In this document: positions 37,892 through 47,152 of the stretch, one piece after another | How the letters are laid out: every line of letters begins with the position of its first letter | Numbering within the stretch: position 1 is the stretch's first letter | Assembly: GCF_036023875.1 (NCBI RefSeq) | Contig: NZ_CP107931.1 | Span: 4,092,001-4,156,000 of the forward strand | Direction: 5' to 3' | Source: Mycobacterium sp. NBC_00419 | Lineage (GTDB): Bacteria; Actinomycetota; Actinomycetes; Mycobacteriales; Mycobacteriaceae | Length of the DNA: 64,000 nt | Position numbers and translations under genes: made by a program | The notes under the pieces: generated by a model | Databases searched by the model: none | Seen by the model: only the letters and a program-made list of their open reading frames with translations | Told to the model about the DNA's origin: nothing

Positions 37892-38800
37892 ATGGCGGTC
37901 ATCGATGCACCTTTGCGGGGGTCTGAAGCGTTGTCGGCCGGCCTCGTCAGTCGCCGGGCCCTCGCCCGCGACTACCGCCCGATCCACCGTGACGTATACC
38001 TACCGCGGGATTGCGTAGTCACCGCCACGGTCAAGGCGAAGGCCGCGTACATCTGGTCGGGAGGTACCGCGACGGTAGCCGGGCTGTCCGCGGCCGCGCT
38101 GTTGGGATGTCGCTGGATCGACGATCACCATCCGGCTGAGCTCGTACGACGCAACGGTAAACCGGTGCCGGGCATCGTCATCCATCGCGACATTCTTCAC
38201 GGCGACGAGGTGTGTCGCGTCGCGGGAATCCCAGTGACGACGCCCGCCAGGACTGCGTTCGACCTGGGGCGTCGCCCAGGGCTCGACATGGCCGTGGTCC
38301 GCATCGATGCGTTGTGCAACGCAACCCGGCTGCGCCGTAAAGACATTGATCGTGTGCTGGTTCGACATCGCGGCGCCCGGGGGATCGCCCAATTGCGTGA
38401 AGTGCTCGAGCTGGTGGACGGTGGAGCGCAGTCACCTCAAGAGACCCGGACCCGGTTGATCCTGATTCGTGCAGGACTACCGACTCCGGCCACCCAGATC
38501 AATGTTCTCGACGACTGCGGTCACTTCGTTGCGCGAGTCGACATGGGGTGGGAACAGTGGAAGGTTGCGGTGGAGTTCGATGGTGCCCACCACTGGACCG
38601 ACCCCGCGCAGCGCGCCCGGGATATCAACCGCCTGGCCGAACTGGAGGCGTGCGGCTGGCGGATCGTCCGGGTCAGCGGGGACCTGCTACGCCATGCGCC
38701 CGGAGTGGTGATCGACCGCGTCGTGGCGGCCCTGATCGCGGCTGGCTGCCCCATCGAGTGGCCACTTATGCCACGGCTCCGGTCGAAAAGCGTGTCATAA
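37892..38800 (+). CDS. AbiEi-like wHTH / DUF559 PD-(D/E)XK nuclease-like protein
   Basis: The 302-aa product looks like two known modules. Residues 10-130 resemble the AbiEi-type antitoxin region (R-R-A-L-A-R-D-Y-R-P-I-H-R-D-V-Y-L-P, then T-T-P-A-R-T-A-F-D-L). Residues 180-285 form a Vsr-like DUF559 domain with E184, D217 in R-V-D-M-G-W, E228 in E-F-D-G, and D-I-N-R-L-A-E-L-E-A-C-G-W. Such proteins are common and multi-copy in mycobacteria, and their function is unknown. The last 14-15 codons and the stop are encoded inside palindromic repeat B, and repeat A lies 50 bp before the start. A DNA-binding nuclease bracketed by its own palindromes suggests a mobile or selfish unit. Confidence 0.82.
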   Translation: MAVIDAPLRGSEALSAGLVSRRALARDYRPIHRDVYLPRDCVVTATVKAKAAYIWSGGTATVAGLSAAALLGCRWIDDHHPAELVRRNGKPVPGIVIHRDILHGDEVCRVAGIPVTTPARTAFDLGRRPGLDMAVVRIDALCNATRLRRKDIDRVLVRHRGARGIAQLREVLELVDGGAQSPQETRTRLILIRAGLPTPATQINVLDDCGHFVARVDMGWEQWKVAVEFDGAHHWTDPAQRARDINRLAELEACGWRIVRVSGDLLRHAPGVVIDRVVAALIAAGCPIEWPLMPRLRSKSVS

Positions 38801-38815
38801 GTAGCCACTCGCGGG
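38755..38815. repeat. 61-bp palindromic repeat, copy B
   Basis: This is the direct copy of 37781-37841. Arms 38755-38775 and 38791-38811 form the same 21-bp imperfect hairpin. It encodes the nuclease C-terminus and stop, and ends at the base before the Nudix stop codon (38816). The two copies are 974 bp apart, start to start. Confidence 0.93.
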
Positions 38816-39358
38816 TCAACGAGTGCGGGAAAGGCCCACTGCCACCAGGTGCGCCAGCGCGCCGTCGGTCCCGGGCGGAAGCGTATCGGCAGTCCACCAC
38901 GCCAGATCGAGTGACTCGTCGCTGATGGCAATCTGCGCGTTCGCCGGGGCGCGTGCGATGAACTGCAGATCCAGATGACGCGTCGGCACACCCAGCGAGC
39001 AGGTCAACGGGTGGACGTGGATGGCGCCGAGGTCGGCGTCGATGCTCAGCCCGTCGATGCCGGACTCCTCGGTGGCTTCGCGCAGCGCGGCCGCGACGAT
39101 ATCGGAATCCTCCGGCTCGCAATGCCCGCCGAGTTGCACCCACCGTCCCAGCCGCGGGTGCAGGGTCAGCAGCACCTTGTCACCGGAATCGGCGACCACC
39201 AACGCCGAGGCGGTGATATGGCCTGGTACGCAACTGCGTTGGCAGGCATCCTCGCGGGCGTACAGGAACGCCAGCACCGCGTGCCGAAGCGTGTCCTGGC
39301 TGTCATTGGGTGGCTGCCAGTCTGTCAGCAGCTCGATCGCCGAATCCCGCACCGTCAT
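38816..39358 (-). CDS. Nudix hydrolase
   Basis: A 180-aa protein with an intact Nudix box: [11 protein letters not shown] then R-E-A-T-E-E-S-G-I, the metal-binding site that splits nucleoside diphosphate-X compounds. The substrate is unknown. It starts by a 4-bp overlap with the fbiB stop, so it is the last gene of the fbiA-fbiB transcript. Its stop codon abuts palindromic repeat B. Confidence 0.9.
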   Translation of the reverse strand: MTVRDSAIELLTDWQPPNDSQDTLRHAVLAFLYAREDACQRSCVPGHITASALVVADSGDKVLLTLHPRLGRWVQLGGHCEPEDSDIVAAALREATEESGIDGLSIDADLGAIHVHPLTCSLGVPTRHLDLQFIARAPANAQIAISDESLDLAWWTADTLPPGTDGALAHLVAVGLSRTR

Positions 39359-40698
39359 CGGCGCACCAGCAGATCGCCCACCGCAGCGGGATCGCGCGGC
39401 TCAGGAGGCTCGACGGGGTAGCCGATCGCGATGGCGCCCAACGGTTCCCACTCCGGCGGCAGCTCGAGTATCTCGCGCACCAGGTCAGCGGCGAAGATCG
39501 TCGAGCCGATCCAGCAGCTGCCGACCCCGCGCACTGCCAGCGCCACCAGTAGGCCCTGCACGGCTGCACCGACTGCCACGGTGAACATGGTGTGTTCGGC
39601 GGCAGTGCGCACCGGATCCGGATAGCTGTGCGCACCTTCGGGAACCAGGAACGGGATGACGACCTCCGGTGCGTCGTAGAGGATCTGGCCGCGGGCGACC
39701 CGCTTCTCGACGCTGTCGGCGGGCCTGCCGTCACCGGTCAGGTCGGCGCGCCAGGCGTCCTTCATCCGGTCCAGGAGCGTGATGCGCCTGCCGCGGTCCT
39801 GCAACCAGACGAACCGCACGGGCCGGGTGTGATGGGGCGCCGGTGCGGTCAACGCCTCGGCGACCGCCTCCTCGATGAGGGTCGGATCGACCGCCTCCTC
39901 GGCGAAGCGGCGGGTGGAGCGGCGCAGCAGTTGGGCTTGGCGGCGGCCCAACTCGATCGACTCGGCGGTGCCCAGCCAGAACAGGTCGTCCTCGCCGCCG
40001 CGCAGCAGTCGCGCCGCGGTGGACCCGTCATCAGGCAGGTGAAGTCCGCGCACCACCGCGATCGGGACCGCGGTGAGCTTGCCCTTGACCAGATCGGCGG
40101 CGGCGGCGATCTCGTCGGCGACGGCGACTTCGGTGACGAGCAACTCGTTTCCGTGGGTATCCACCGCGCCTGCGTAGGCATAGAGCACCGGCAGCCCCGC
40201 GGCGCCGATCGCGGCGTCGGTCTGCCCGTTACGCCAGGCCCGGCCCATGGTGTCGGTGATCAGGACACCGACATCGACACCGAGCCGCTCACGCAGGGCC
40301 GCACGCAAGGCCGCGGCACTGCGATCCGGATCGACCGGAAGCAGCGCCAATTCCGTTGTGCCGATGTTGGACCCGTCGACTCCGGCCGCGGCCTGAACCA
40401 GTCCGATTCGATTCTCGGTGATCAGGGTTTTGCCCTTGCGGGCCAGTACCCGCACCGCCTCGTCGTTGATCAGTTTGCGGCGCAGCGCGTCCCGCTCATC
40501 AGGGTCGGCGGGGGCGGGCACGATGCGGCCCTCGCACTTGGAGATCACCTTGCTGGTGACGACAAGGATGTCGCCGTCGCGCAACCACTGCGCGGACTCG
40601 GCGACCGCCGCTGCCAGATCGTCACCTGGCCGGAACTCGGGAAGTCCCGCAACGGGCAGGATTTCGATGGGTGCGGCGCTGCCATGCTCGCGGCTCAC
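39355..40698 (-). CDS. fbiB: Coenzyme F420:L-glutamate ligase / dehydro-F420-0 reductase
   Basis: A 447-aa bifunctional enzyme. The N-terminal CofE domain (residues 1-245) adds the gamma-glutamyl tail to F420-0; [11 protein letters not shown] and [12 protein letters not shown] are typical. The C-terminal nitroreductase-fold domain (R-R-S-T-R-R-F to G-S-C-W-I-G-S-T) binds FMN and reduces dehydro-F420-0. GTG 40698 overlaps the fbiA stop and gives the same length as in M. tuberculosis (448 aa); the longer frame is noise inside fbiA. Confidence 0.96.
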   Translation of the reverse strand: MSREHGSAAPIEILPVAGLPEFRPGDDLAAAVAESAQWLRDGDILVVTSKVISKCEGRIVPAPADPDERDALRRKLINDEAVRVLARKGKTLITENRIGLVQAAAGVDGSNIGTTELALLPVDPDRSAAALRAALRERLGVDVGVLITDTMGRAWRNGQTDAAIGAAGLPVLYAYAGAVDTHGNELLVTEVAVADEIAAAADLVKGKLTAVPIAVVRGLHLPDDGSTAARLLRGGEDDLFWLGTAESIELGRRQAQLLRRSTRRFAEEAVDPTLIEEAVAEALTAPAPHHTRPVRFVWLQDRGRRITLLDRMKDAWRADLTGDGRPADSVEKRVARGQILYDAPEVVIPFLVPEGAHSYPDPVRTAAEHTMFTVAVGAAVQGLLVALAVRGVGSCWIGSTIFAADLVREILELPPEWEPLGAIAIGYPVEPPEPRDPAAVGDLLVRR

Positions 40699-41696
40699 GG
40701 GGTCACGCCCGCCAGTTCCAATCCGGCGCGGACCATCTGGGCGGTGACATCGGGGCTGGACATCAGCAGCGGAATGGATTTCACCGTCACGCCGGGGATC
40801 TCGGCGTGGTCGCCTTCGGAGATCAGCCAGTAGTCGAGGATCCCGGTTGACGAGCGTGCGCCGTAGTGCCGGCCGACTGCCTGGGAGGACGTTTCGACAC
40901 CGATCACCGACAGGCATTCGTCGGCCATGCCCCGCAATGGTTTTCCGTGCACGATCGGGGAGTAGCCGACGATCGCCGCGCCGGTGGAGCGCAATGCGGC
41001 CCGGATGCCCGGGATGTTGAGGATCGCGCCGATGCTGACCACCGGATTCGACGGTGCCAGCATCACGACGTCGGCGTCGGTGATCGCGTCGACCACACCG
41101 GGTCCGGCTTTGGCGGTCTCGGACCCGACGAACGCGAAACTGTGCGTGGGCACTTGCGCTCGATAACGAACCCACCATTCCTGGAAGTGGATTGCCGTGC
41201 GCTCACCGGTCTGCGGGTCGTCGATCACCACGTGCGTCTCACACCGGTCGTCACTGGCCGGCAGCAGTCGGGCGCCGGGGGACCAGCGGTGGCACAACGC
41301 CTCGGTCACTTGGGACAGCGGATATCCCGCACGCAACATCTGGCTGCGCACCAGATGCGTGGCCAGATCGCGGTCACCGAGACCGAACCAATCCGGCTGA
41401 ACGCCATAGGCGGCCAATTCCTCCTTGGCGTTCCAGGTTTCGTCGCGATGTCCCCAGCCCCGTTCGGGATCGATCCCGCCGCCCAGGGTGTACATGCACG
41501 TGTCCAGATCCGGGCAGATCCGCACGCCGTGCATCCAGGCGTCATCGCCGACGTTGACCACTGCCGTGAGCTCGTGATCAAGATCGCCTGTGGCTCCGGA
41601 TTTTTGGTCGGCGAACTGACCCAAACCCAGTAATCGCTGCACCCCGAGCAGGAAACGGGCGCCTCCCACGCCGCCGACCAGAACGGTGATCTTCAC
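40695..41696 (-). CDS. fbiA: Phosphoenolpyruvyl transferase in F420 synthesis
   Basis: This 333-aa CofD-family enzyme joins the activated PEP/lactyl moiety to the Fo chromophore, forming (dehydro-)F420-0. The start [24 protein letters not shown], and [13 protein letters not shown] are family motifs. GTG 41696 matches the known start; GTG 41708 is a second option. It is the first gene of the fbiA-fbiB-Nudix transcript and diverges from whiB2. Confidence 0.95.
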   Translation of the reverse strand: MKITVLVGGVGGARFLLGVQRLLGLGQFADQKSGATGDLDHELTAVVNVGDDAWMHGVRICPDLDTCMYTLGGGIDPERGWGHRDETWNAKEELAAYGVQPDWFGLGDRDLATHLVRSQMLRAGYPLSQVTEALCHRWSPGARLLPASDDRCETHVVIDDPQTGERTAIHFQEWWVRYRAQVPTHSFAFVGSETAKAGPGVVDAITDADVVMLAPSNPVVSIGAILNIPGIRAALRSTGAAIVGYSPIVHGKPLRGMADECLSVIGVETSSQAVGRHYGARSSTGILDYWLISEGDHAEIPGVTVKSIPLLMSSPDVTAQMVRAGLELAGVTP

Positions 41697-41825
41697 ACCG
41701 ATCGACACTAGGCGGTCGGGTGTTTGGGCGCGCACGCGGTCACGATCGAGTCACCACCGAGACACGCCGGGGCATCGACTCGCCGAATTGTCCGAGGAAA
41801 GTGGTATCAATTTTGGTTCTTTCGC

Positions 41826-41854
41826 TTGACCGGACCCCCATAGGCGTGTCTAAT
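41826..41854 (+). promoter_or_regulatory. SigA-like promoter for whiB2
   Basis: TTGACC at 41826-41831 and TCTAAT at 41849-41854 are 17 bp apart, close to the primary-sigma consensus. They leave a leader of about 130 bases before the whiB2 start at 41994. The rest of 41697-41993 shows no gene. Confidence 0.6.
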
Positions 41855-41993
41855 CACACCAGTGTCATTTCGCGGTCCACCTGCCGTTTTCGGTGTCGCA
41901 GACCGAGATTCGACCAGATGTTCGAATTGGGATGGCCACACTCGAATAGTGGGCGACATGCAGGAATCTACGAAACCAGGTGAGGAGGCGGAA

Positions 41994-42347
41994 ATGTCCT
42001 ATCAGCACTTCATTGGAGCGCTCGGGGCCCCGCACACCATTACCGGCTCGGAGAACTCGGGGGTAACGGCGCGCACTCACTTGAGTTTGGTGCCCGATCC
42101 CATCGATGTGCTCCCGATGGAACCGGGGGACGAGCTGTGGCAGGAGAAGGCGCTGTGCGCCCAAACCGACCCTGAGGCGTTTTTCCCGGAGAAGGGCGGC
42201 TCCACCCGAGAGGCCAAGCGAATCTGCCTGGGCTGCGAGGTCAAGGACGCGTGCCTCGACTATGCCTTGGCGAAAGATGAGCGCTTCGGCATCTGGGGCG
42301 GGCTCTCCGAGCGCGAGCGCCGTCGCCTCAAGCGCGGCATCGTCTAG
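41994..42347 (+). CDS. whiB2: Fe-S transcription factor WhiB2 (WhmD)
   Basis: A 117-aa Wbl protein needed for septum formation and division. The [4Fe-4S] ligands are Cys55, Cys78, Cys81 and Cys87 (A-L-C-A-Q, then I-C-L-G-C-E-V-K-D-A-C). The G-I-W-G-G turn and a basic C-terminus (E-R-E-R-R-R-L-K-R-G) follow. The frame is open further upstream, but GAGGAGG before ATG 41994 decides the start. The N-terminus is longer than in M. tuberculosis WhiB2, as in M. smegmatis WhmD. Confidence 0.95.
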   Translation: MSYQHFIGALGAPHTITGSENSGVTARTHLSLVPDPIDVLPMEPGDELWQEKALCAQTDPEAFFPEKGGSTREAKRICLGCEVKDACLDYALAKDERFGIWGGLSERERRRLKRGIV

Positions 42348-42354
42348 TCATCGT

Positions 42355-42849
42355 CTAGTCCTCGTCAAGACTCGGGTCGATGACCGACGGCTCGACCCCG
42401 AGATAGGTGGCCACCTGAGCCACCAGAATGTCATGCAGTAAGTCAGTCAGATCGATCGAGTCCTTGGCTCGGCGTTCGATCGGCTTGCGAAACAGCACGA
42501 TTCGGGCTCGCGTGGAGTTGCCGCGAACATCGACCCCCGCCGGTATCAGCCGCGCCAACGCAATCGGCCCATCAGCCACCACTTCCGGGGGCCACTGGAC
42601 ACTGTCCGGATCCTTGGCCGCGATGCGCGGGATTTCGTCGACCGCGACATCCAAAGCGGTGAGCCGTTGTTGCCACTGCCGCTCGATGGGCTCGTAGGCC
42701 TCCAGCACCGCCATGTCGAATCGCTCGGCACGGCTGCGCCAGCCCGGTACCGTCGGCGGCAACAAGGGGCCGCGCATCTCGCGCCCACGGCGGGACCCGG
42801 CGCCACCGCCGGATCGACCGCCTCGCCGGGAACTGCGGGAATCGGCCAC
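42355..42849 (-). CDS. Rv3259-like zincin-fold protein, degenerate metal site
   Basis: The 164-aa protein matches Rv3259 and is related to the small metallopeptidase (zincin-1) family. A basic, Gly/Arg-rich N-terminus of about 30 residues precedes the domain. Where the family has HExxH, this reads L-L-H-D-I-L-V-A-Q-V-A, with Asp for Glu and no second His, so protease activity is unlikely. It converges on whiB2 (7 bp apart) and diverges from the DUF3499 gene. Function unknown. Confidence 0.8.
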   Translation of the reverse strand: MADSRSSRRGGRSGGGAGSRRGREMRGPLLPPTVPGWRSRAERFDMAVLEAYEPIERQWQQRLTALDVAVDEIPRIAAKDPDSVQWPPEVVADGPIALARLIPAGVDVRGNSTRARIVLFRKPIERRAKDSIDLTDLLHDILVAQVATYLGVEPSVIDPSLDED

Positions 42850-42937
42850 CGAGCGATCGTAACGGTTGGGAATCGACGCCTCCGCCGCTGCGCGTGTCCG
42901 CCCGCCACCTGCAATTGCCGCGCGATAGCCTCACGGC

Positions 42938-43363
42938 GTGAATGTTGCCCGTCGCTGCTGCAGGCCCGCGTGCCCCCATTACGCGGTGGCGACATTGACG
43001 TTCGTCTACTCCGATTCCACAGCCGTCGTCGGACCGCTGGCGGTCAATCGCGAGCCGCACTCCTGGGATCTGTGCATCGGTCACGCCAACCGCATCACCG
43101 CCCCGCTCGGCTGGGAGCTGGTGCGCCATGCCGCTCCGCTGCCTGAGTTTCTGGAGGACGACGACCTGGTCGCTCTGGCCGACGCCGTGCGGGAGGGCCG
43201 TGAACTGCCCTCCGGGCCGCCGATCGCCGGGTTCTCCGACCCGAGCGGTGCCGCGCACGCCACCGCACCCGGTGCGGGCCTCATGCCGTCGGCGATGCAA
43301 CACCCGACGACCTCGGGTCGCCGCCGCGGACATCTGCGGGTCCTGCCCGATCCGGCCGACTGA
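42938..43363 (+). CDS. DUF3499 family protein
   Basis: The 141-aa product matches Rv3258c. An N-terminal cysteine cluster C-C-R-P-A-C-P-H-Y-A and a later D-L-C-I-G-H suggest a small zinc ribbon. V-Y-S-D-S-T-A-V-V-G-P-L is the conserved core. GTG 42938 matches the homologue's start. The C-terminal 50 residues are low-complexity. It precedes pmmA by 76 bp, a pairing conserved in actinobacteria. Function unknown. Confidence 0.87.
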   Translation: MNVARRCCRPACPHYAVATLTFVYSDSTAVVGPLAVNREPHSWDLCIGHANRITAPLGWELVRHAAPLPEFLEDDDLVALADAVREGRELPSGPPIAGFSDPSGAAHATAPGAGLMPSAMQHPTTSGRRRGHLRVLPDPAD

Positions 43364-43439
43364 GCCGAGAAGGACACCGCTAACGCGGCCCCTGAACAGA
43401 TAGGCTGGCGGCCAACAGTTGCCTCAGTCAGGAGACCGC

Positions 43440-44834
43440 ATGCCCAGGGCCGCCGCCGCGGTACGCCGTGTCATCAAGGCCTACGACGTGCGTGGTCTGG
43501 TCGGTGAGGAGATCGACGAGGCCTTTGTCGCTGATGTCGGGGCTGCGTTCGCCCGGCTGCTGCGCGACGAGGGCAGCCAGGCCGGCCGGGTTGCCGTCGG
43601 TTACGACATGCGGGACAGCTCGCCGACGCTGGCCGCGGCATTCGCCGATGGCGTCACCGGCCAGGGCCTCGACGTGGTGCGCATCGGGCTGGCATCCACC
43701 GATCAGCTGTATTTCGCGTCCGGATTCCTGAACTGCCCCGGTGCGATGTTCACCGCCAGCCACAACCCGGCCGCCTACAACGGCATCAAGCTGTGCCGGG
43801 CCGGTGCCAAACCGGTCGGCGACGACACCGGGCTGGCGATCATCCGCGACGATCTGATCGCCGGGGTACCGGCCTACGACGGCCCCCGGGGCCAGCTGCA
43901 TGATCAGGATGTTCTCGAGGACTACGGGCAGTTCCTGCGGTCGCTGGTGAACCTGAGCGAGCTGCGGCCGCTGCGGGTCGCCGTCGATGCGGGCAACGGC
44001 ATGGCGGGGCACACCACGCCCGCGGTGCTCGGCCCGCTGTCGGCGCTGACGCTGCTGCCGCTGTTCTTCGAACTCGACGGCTCATTTCCCAACCACGAGG
44101 CCAACCCGCTGGAGCCGGCCAATCTGGTGGATCTGCAGAAATTCGTGCTGGAGACCAAGGCCGACATCGGCCTGGCCTTCGACGGGGATGCCGACCGGTG
44201 TTTCGTCGTCGACGAACGGGGAAATCCGGTCTCGCCGTCGGCGGTGACCGCGCTCGTCGCCGGCCGGGAGCTGGCGCGGGAGATCGGTGCCACGGTGATC
44301 CACAACCTGATCACGTCTCGGGCGGTGCCCGAGCTGGTGATCGAGCGCGGCGGCATGCCGGTGCGTTCTCGCGTCGGACACTCCTACATCAAGGCCCTGA
44401 TGGCCGACACCGGCGCCATCTTCGGCGGTGAGCATTCCGCGCACTACTACTTCCGCGACTTCTGGGGAGCGGATTCGGGGATGCTGGCCGCGCTGCACGT
44501 GCTCGCCGCCCTCGGCGAGCAGGACCGCCCGCTGTCGGATCTGATGGCCGACTACCAGCGCTACCAAGCCTCCGGCGAGATCAACTTCCGGGTTGCCGAC
44601 GCCCCCGCTTGCGTCGAGGCCGTCCTGAAAGATTTTGGCGACCAAGTTGTTTCGCTCGATCACCTCGACGGTGTGACCGTCGACCTCGGCGACGGGGTGT
44701 GGTTCAACCTGCGCACCTCCAACACCGAGCCGCTGTTGCGGCTCAACGTCGAGGCGCCCACCTCCGAGGAAGTCGACGGCATCGTCGCCCGGGTGGGTGA
44801 GCAGATATCGGCCCACAGTGAGACCGTCACATGA
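43440..44834 (+). CDS. pmmA: Phosphomannomutase/phosphoglucomutase
   Basis: This 464-aa alpha-D-phosphohexomutase converts mannose-6-phosphate to mannose-1-phosphate for GDP-mannose. The phosphoserine loop is T-A-S-H-N-P, the metal loop D-G-D-A-D-R, the sugar loop G-G-E-H-S-A-H and the C-terminal phosphate loop R-T-S-N-T-E-P. ATG 43440, with GGAG upstream, is preferred over TTG 43419. It overlaps the next gene by 4 bp and works with manA and manB in the window. Confidence 0.94.
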   Translation: MPRAAAAVRRVIKAYDVRGLVGEEIDEAFVADVGAAFARLLRDEGSQAGRVAVGYDMRDSSPTLAAAFADGVTGQGLDVVRIGLASTDQLYFASGFLNCPGAMFTASHNPAAYNGIKLCRAGAKPVGDDTGLAIIRDDLIAGVPAYDGPRGQLHDQDVLEDYGQFLRSLVNLSELRPLRVAVDAGNGMAGHTTPAVLGPLSALTLLPLFFELDGSFPNHEANPLEPANLVDLQKFVLETKADIGLAFDGDADRCFVVDERGNPVSPSAVTALVAGRELAREIGATVIHNLITSRAVPELVIERGGMPVRSRVGHSYIKALMADTGAIFGGEHSAHYYFRDFWGADSGMLAALHVLAALGEQDRPLSDLMADYQRYQASGEINFRVADAPACVEAVLKDFGDQVVSLDHLDGVTVDLGDGVWFNLRTSNTEPLLRLNVEAPTSEEVDGIVARVGEQISAHSETVT

Positions 44835-45904
44835 GTTCGCCGCACGCGACGGTGGACTTCGACGACACCGACGGCCTGCTGGAAGCCGACCGCGACGGGC
44901 TGTTGCGGGCGGCGGCGATGGCCGGCGCCCAGGTGCGGGCCACCGCGGCCGCCGTCGAGGAGGGTGCGCTGGATTCGGTGCGTGCCGACCGCCCGCGAAC
45001 GGTGGTCTGGGTAGCCGGCCGGGGTCCGGCCGAGGCGGCGGGCGCGATACTGACCGCCTGCCTCAGTGGTCAGGCCGGCGAGCCGATCGTGGTGGCCGCC
45101 GAGTCTCCGCCGTGGATCGGGCCGTTGGACGTTCTGGTCGTGGCAGGCGACGACCCCGCCGATCCGGTATTGGTGAGTGCCGCGGCCACCGCGGTTCGCC
45201 GCGGCGCCCGGGTAGTCGTGGCGGCGCCCTACGAGGGGCCGCTGCGCGACGCCACTGCGGGGCGCACCGCGGTGCTGGCTCCGCGGCTGTGGGTGCCCGA
45301 CGATTTCGGCCTGTGCCGCTACCTGGCCGCGGGTCTGGCCACCCTCGAGGCGGTCGACCCCGCCTTGGGTGCCGATCTGACCGCACTGGCTGACGCACTC
45401 GATGCCGAGGCGTTGCGTAACAGCGCCGGCCGCGAAGTGTTCACCAACCCGGCCAAGTCGTTGGCCGAGCGCATGACAGGCCGCCAGCCGGTGCTGGCCG
45501 GCGACGGCGCGGCCACGCTGGCGCTGGCCCGGCATGCTGCCGCGGTGCTGTTGCGGGTCGGCCACCAGCCGGTGGCGGCAGCCGGTCTGGCCGATGCACT
45601 GGTTGCGCTTCGTGGCGGTGCGGCAAGAGGTTTCGCTGACCCGGTCGACGCGCTGTTCCACGACGAGGAGCTCGACGGGCCGTTGCCGAGCCGAACTCGG
45701 GTTTTCGCGCTGACGCTGGCGGCCGAGCGGGCGGTGGTGAGCGCCCGGGTGGCCGGTATGGACGATGTCCAAGTTGTGGGCGCCGAGGACATCGGGGAAG
45801 CTGGTTCAGTTCAGGTGCCGGCGGGGCGGGCCGAACAACAGCTGGCGACGCTGGCTGTCCGGTTCGAGATGGCAGCGGTATACCTGAGACTGGCAGGGGG
45901 ATAG
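44831..45904 (+). CDS. SIS-like (TobH/Rv3256c) protein
   Basis: A 357-aa homologue of Rv3256c. It has the layout of sugar isomerase (SIS) double domains related to phosphoglucose/phosphomannose isomerase, for example W-V-A-G-R-G-P-A-E-A-A-G and L-D-V-L-V-V-A-G-D-D. Catalytic residues of that family are not obvious. Its fixed place between pmmA and manA suggests a role in mannose-phosphate metabolism, but that is inference. ATG 44831 overlaps the pmmA stop. Confidence 0.78.
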   Translation: MSSPHATVDFDDTDGLLEADRDGLLRAAAMAGAQVRATAAAVEEGALDSVRADRPRTVVWVAGRGPAEAAGAILTACLSGQAGEPIVVAAESPPWIGPLDVLVVAGDDPADPVLVSAAATAVRRGARVVVAAPYEGPLRDATAGRTAVLAPRLWVPDDFGLCRYLAAGLATLEAVDPALGADLTALADALDAEALRNSAGREVFTNPAKSLAERMTGRQPVLAGDGAATLALARHAAAVLLRVGHQPVAAAGLADALVALRGGAARGFADPVDALFHDEELDGPLPSRTRVFALTLAAERAVVSARVAGMDDVQVVGAEDIGEAGSVQVPAGRAEQQLATLAVRFEMAAVYLRLAGG

Positions 45905-45911
45905 CAGGTCA

Positions 45912-47138
45912 GTGGAACTGCTACGAGGAGCGATACGCACCTATGCGTGGGGATCACGCACAGCCATCGCCGATTTTACCGGGAGGCCTTCTCCCACAGC
46001 GCATCCCGAGGCTGAGCTCTGGCTCGGTGCCCATCCGGGCGACCCGGCGTGCCTGGAGACGGCCGGTACCCAGACGTCGTTGCTCGACGCCGTGCGCTCC
46101 GATCCCGAAGGGCAGCTCGGACCCGCGGTGCGGGCGCGCTTCGGCGACGTGTTGCCGTTCCTGGTCAAGGTGCTCGCCGCCGACGAGCCCCTGTCGTTGC
46201 AGGCCCACCCCAGCGCGGAGCAGGCGGTCGAGGGTTACCTGCGTGAGGACCGGTTGGGCGTGCCGCTCAATTCGCCGATCCGCAACTACCGCGATCGCAG
46301 CCATAAGCCCGAATTGCTGGTTGCCCTCGGGCAATTCGAGGCGCTTGCCGGATTCCGGCCCGCGGCCCGCACGGTGGAGCTGCTGACCGCCCTGGGTGTC
46401 GCCAACCTCAACCCGTACATCGCCCTGCTCAGCGGACAGTCCGACGCCGATGGGCTGCGTGCACTGTTCACCACCTGGATCACCGCGCCCCAGCCTGATC
46501 TCGACGTCCTGATCCCGGCCGTTCTCGAGGGCGCCGTGAACTATATGCGCTCGGGGGCAACCGAATTCGAGGCAGAGGCCAAGACGGTCCTGGAGTTGGG
46601 GGAGCGCTACCCGGGCGACGCCGGGGTGCTGGCCGCGCTGTTGCTCAACCGGATCAGCCTGGCTCCCGGTGAGGCGATCTTTCTGTCGGCCGGCAACCTG
46701 CACAGCTACCTGCAGGGTGTCGGTGTGGAGGTGATGGCCAACTCCGACAATGTGCTTCGCGGCGGGTTGACGCCCAAGCACGTCGATGTGCCGGAGTTGT
46801 TGCGGGTACTGGACTTCACCCCGGCCGACGACGTGAAGCTGCACCCGCCGACGCATCGCGACGGTATCGAGCTGGTCTACCAGACCCCGGCGCCGGAGTT
46901 CGCCACGTCGGTGCTGGTGCTCGACGAGCCGAGTGTGGGGCATGAGATCGACGCGCCGTCGCGCCACGACGGGCCGCAGATTCTGGTGTGCACCGAAGGC
47001 ACGGTGGTCGTGCGTGCCAAGTCCGACGTGGTCACGCTGCGGCGCGGATCCTCGGCGTGGGTAGCCGCTGATGACGGCCCGATTCGTCTGGAGGCGGGTG
47101 AGCCCTCGAAACTGTTTCGGGCTACCGTGGGCCTCTGA
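45912..47138 (+). CDS. manA: Mannose-6-phosphate isomerase, class I
   Basis: A zinc cupin enzyme (408 aa) interconverting fructose-6-phosphate and mannose-6-phosphate. The zinc-site segments are Q-A-H-P-S-A-E-Q-A and Y-R-D-R-S-H-K-P-E-L; further conserved parts are P-G-E-A-I-F-L-S-A-G-N-L-H-S-Y and N-S-D-N-V-L-R-G-G-L-T-P-K. The GTG start lies 7 bp after the upstream gene. It opens the mannose route completed by pmmA and manB. Confidence 0.95.
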   Translation: MELLRGAIRTYAWGSRTAIADFTGRPSPTAHPEAELWLGAHPGDPACLETAGTQTSLLDAVRSDPEGQLGPAVRARFGDVLPFLVKVLAADEPLSLQAHPSAEQAVEGYLREDRLGVPLNSPIRNYRDRSHKPELLVALGQFEALAGFRPAARTVELLTALGVANLNPYIALLSGQSDADGLRALFTTWITAPQPDLDVLIPAVLEGAVNYMRSGATEFEAEAKTVLELGERYPGDAGVLAALLLNRISLAPGEAIFLSAGNLHSYLQGVGVEVMANSDNVLRGGLTPKHVDVPELLRVLDFTPADDVKLHPPTHRDGIELVYQTPAPEFATSVLVLDEPSVGHEIDAPSRHDGPQILVCTEGTVVVRAKSDVVTLRRGSSAWVAADDGPIRLEAGEPSKLFRATVGL

Positions 47139-47152
47139 CGAAGGAGGACCTC

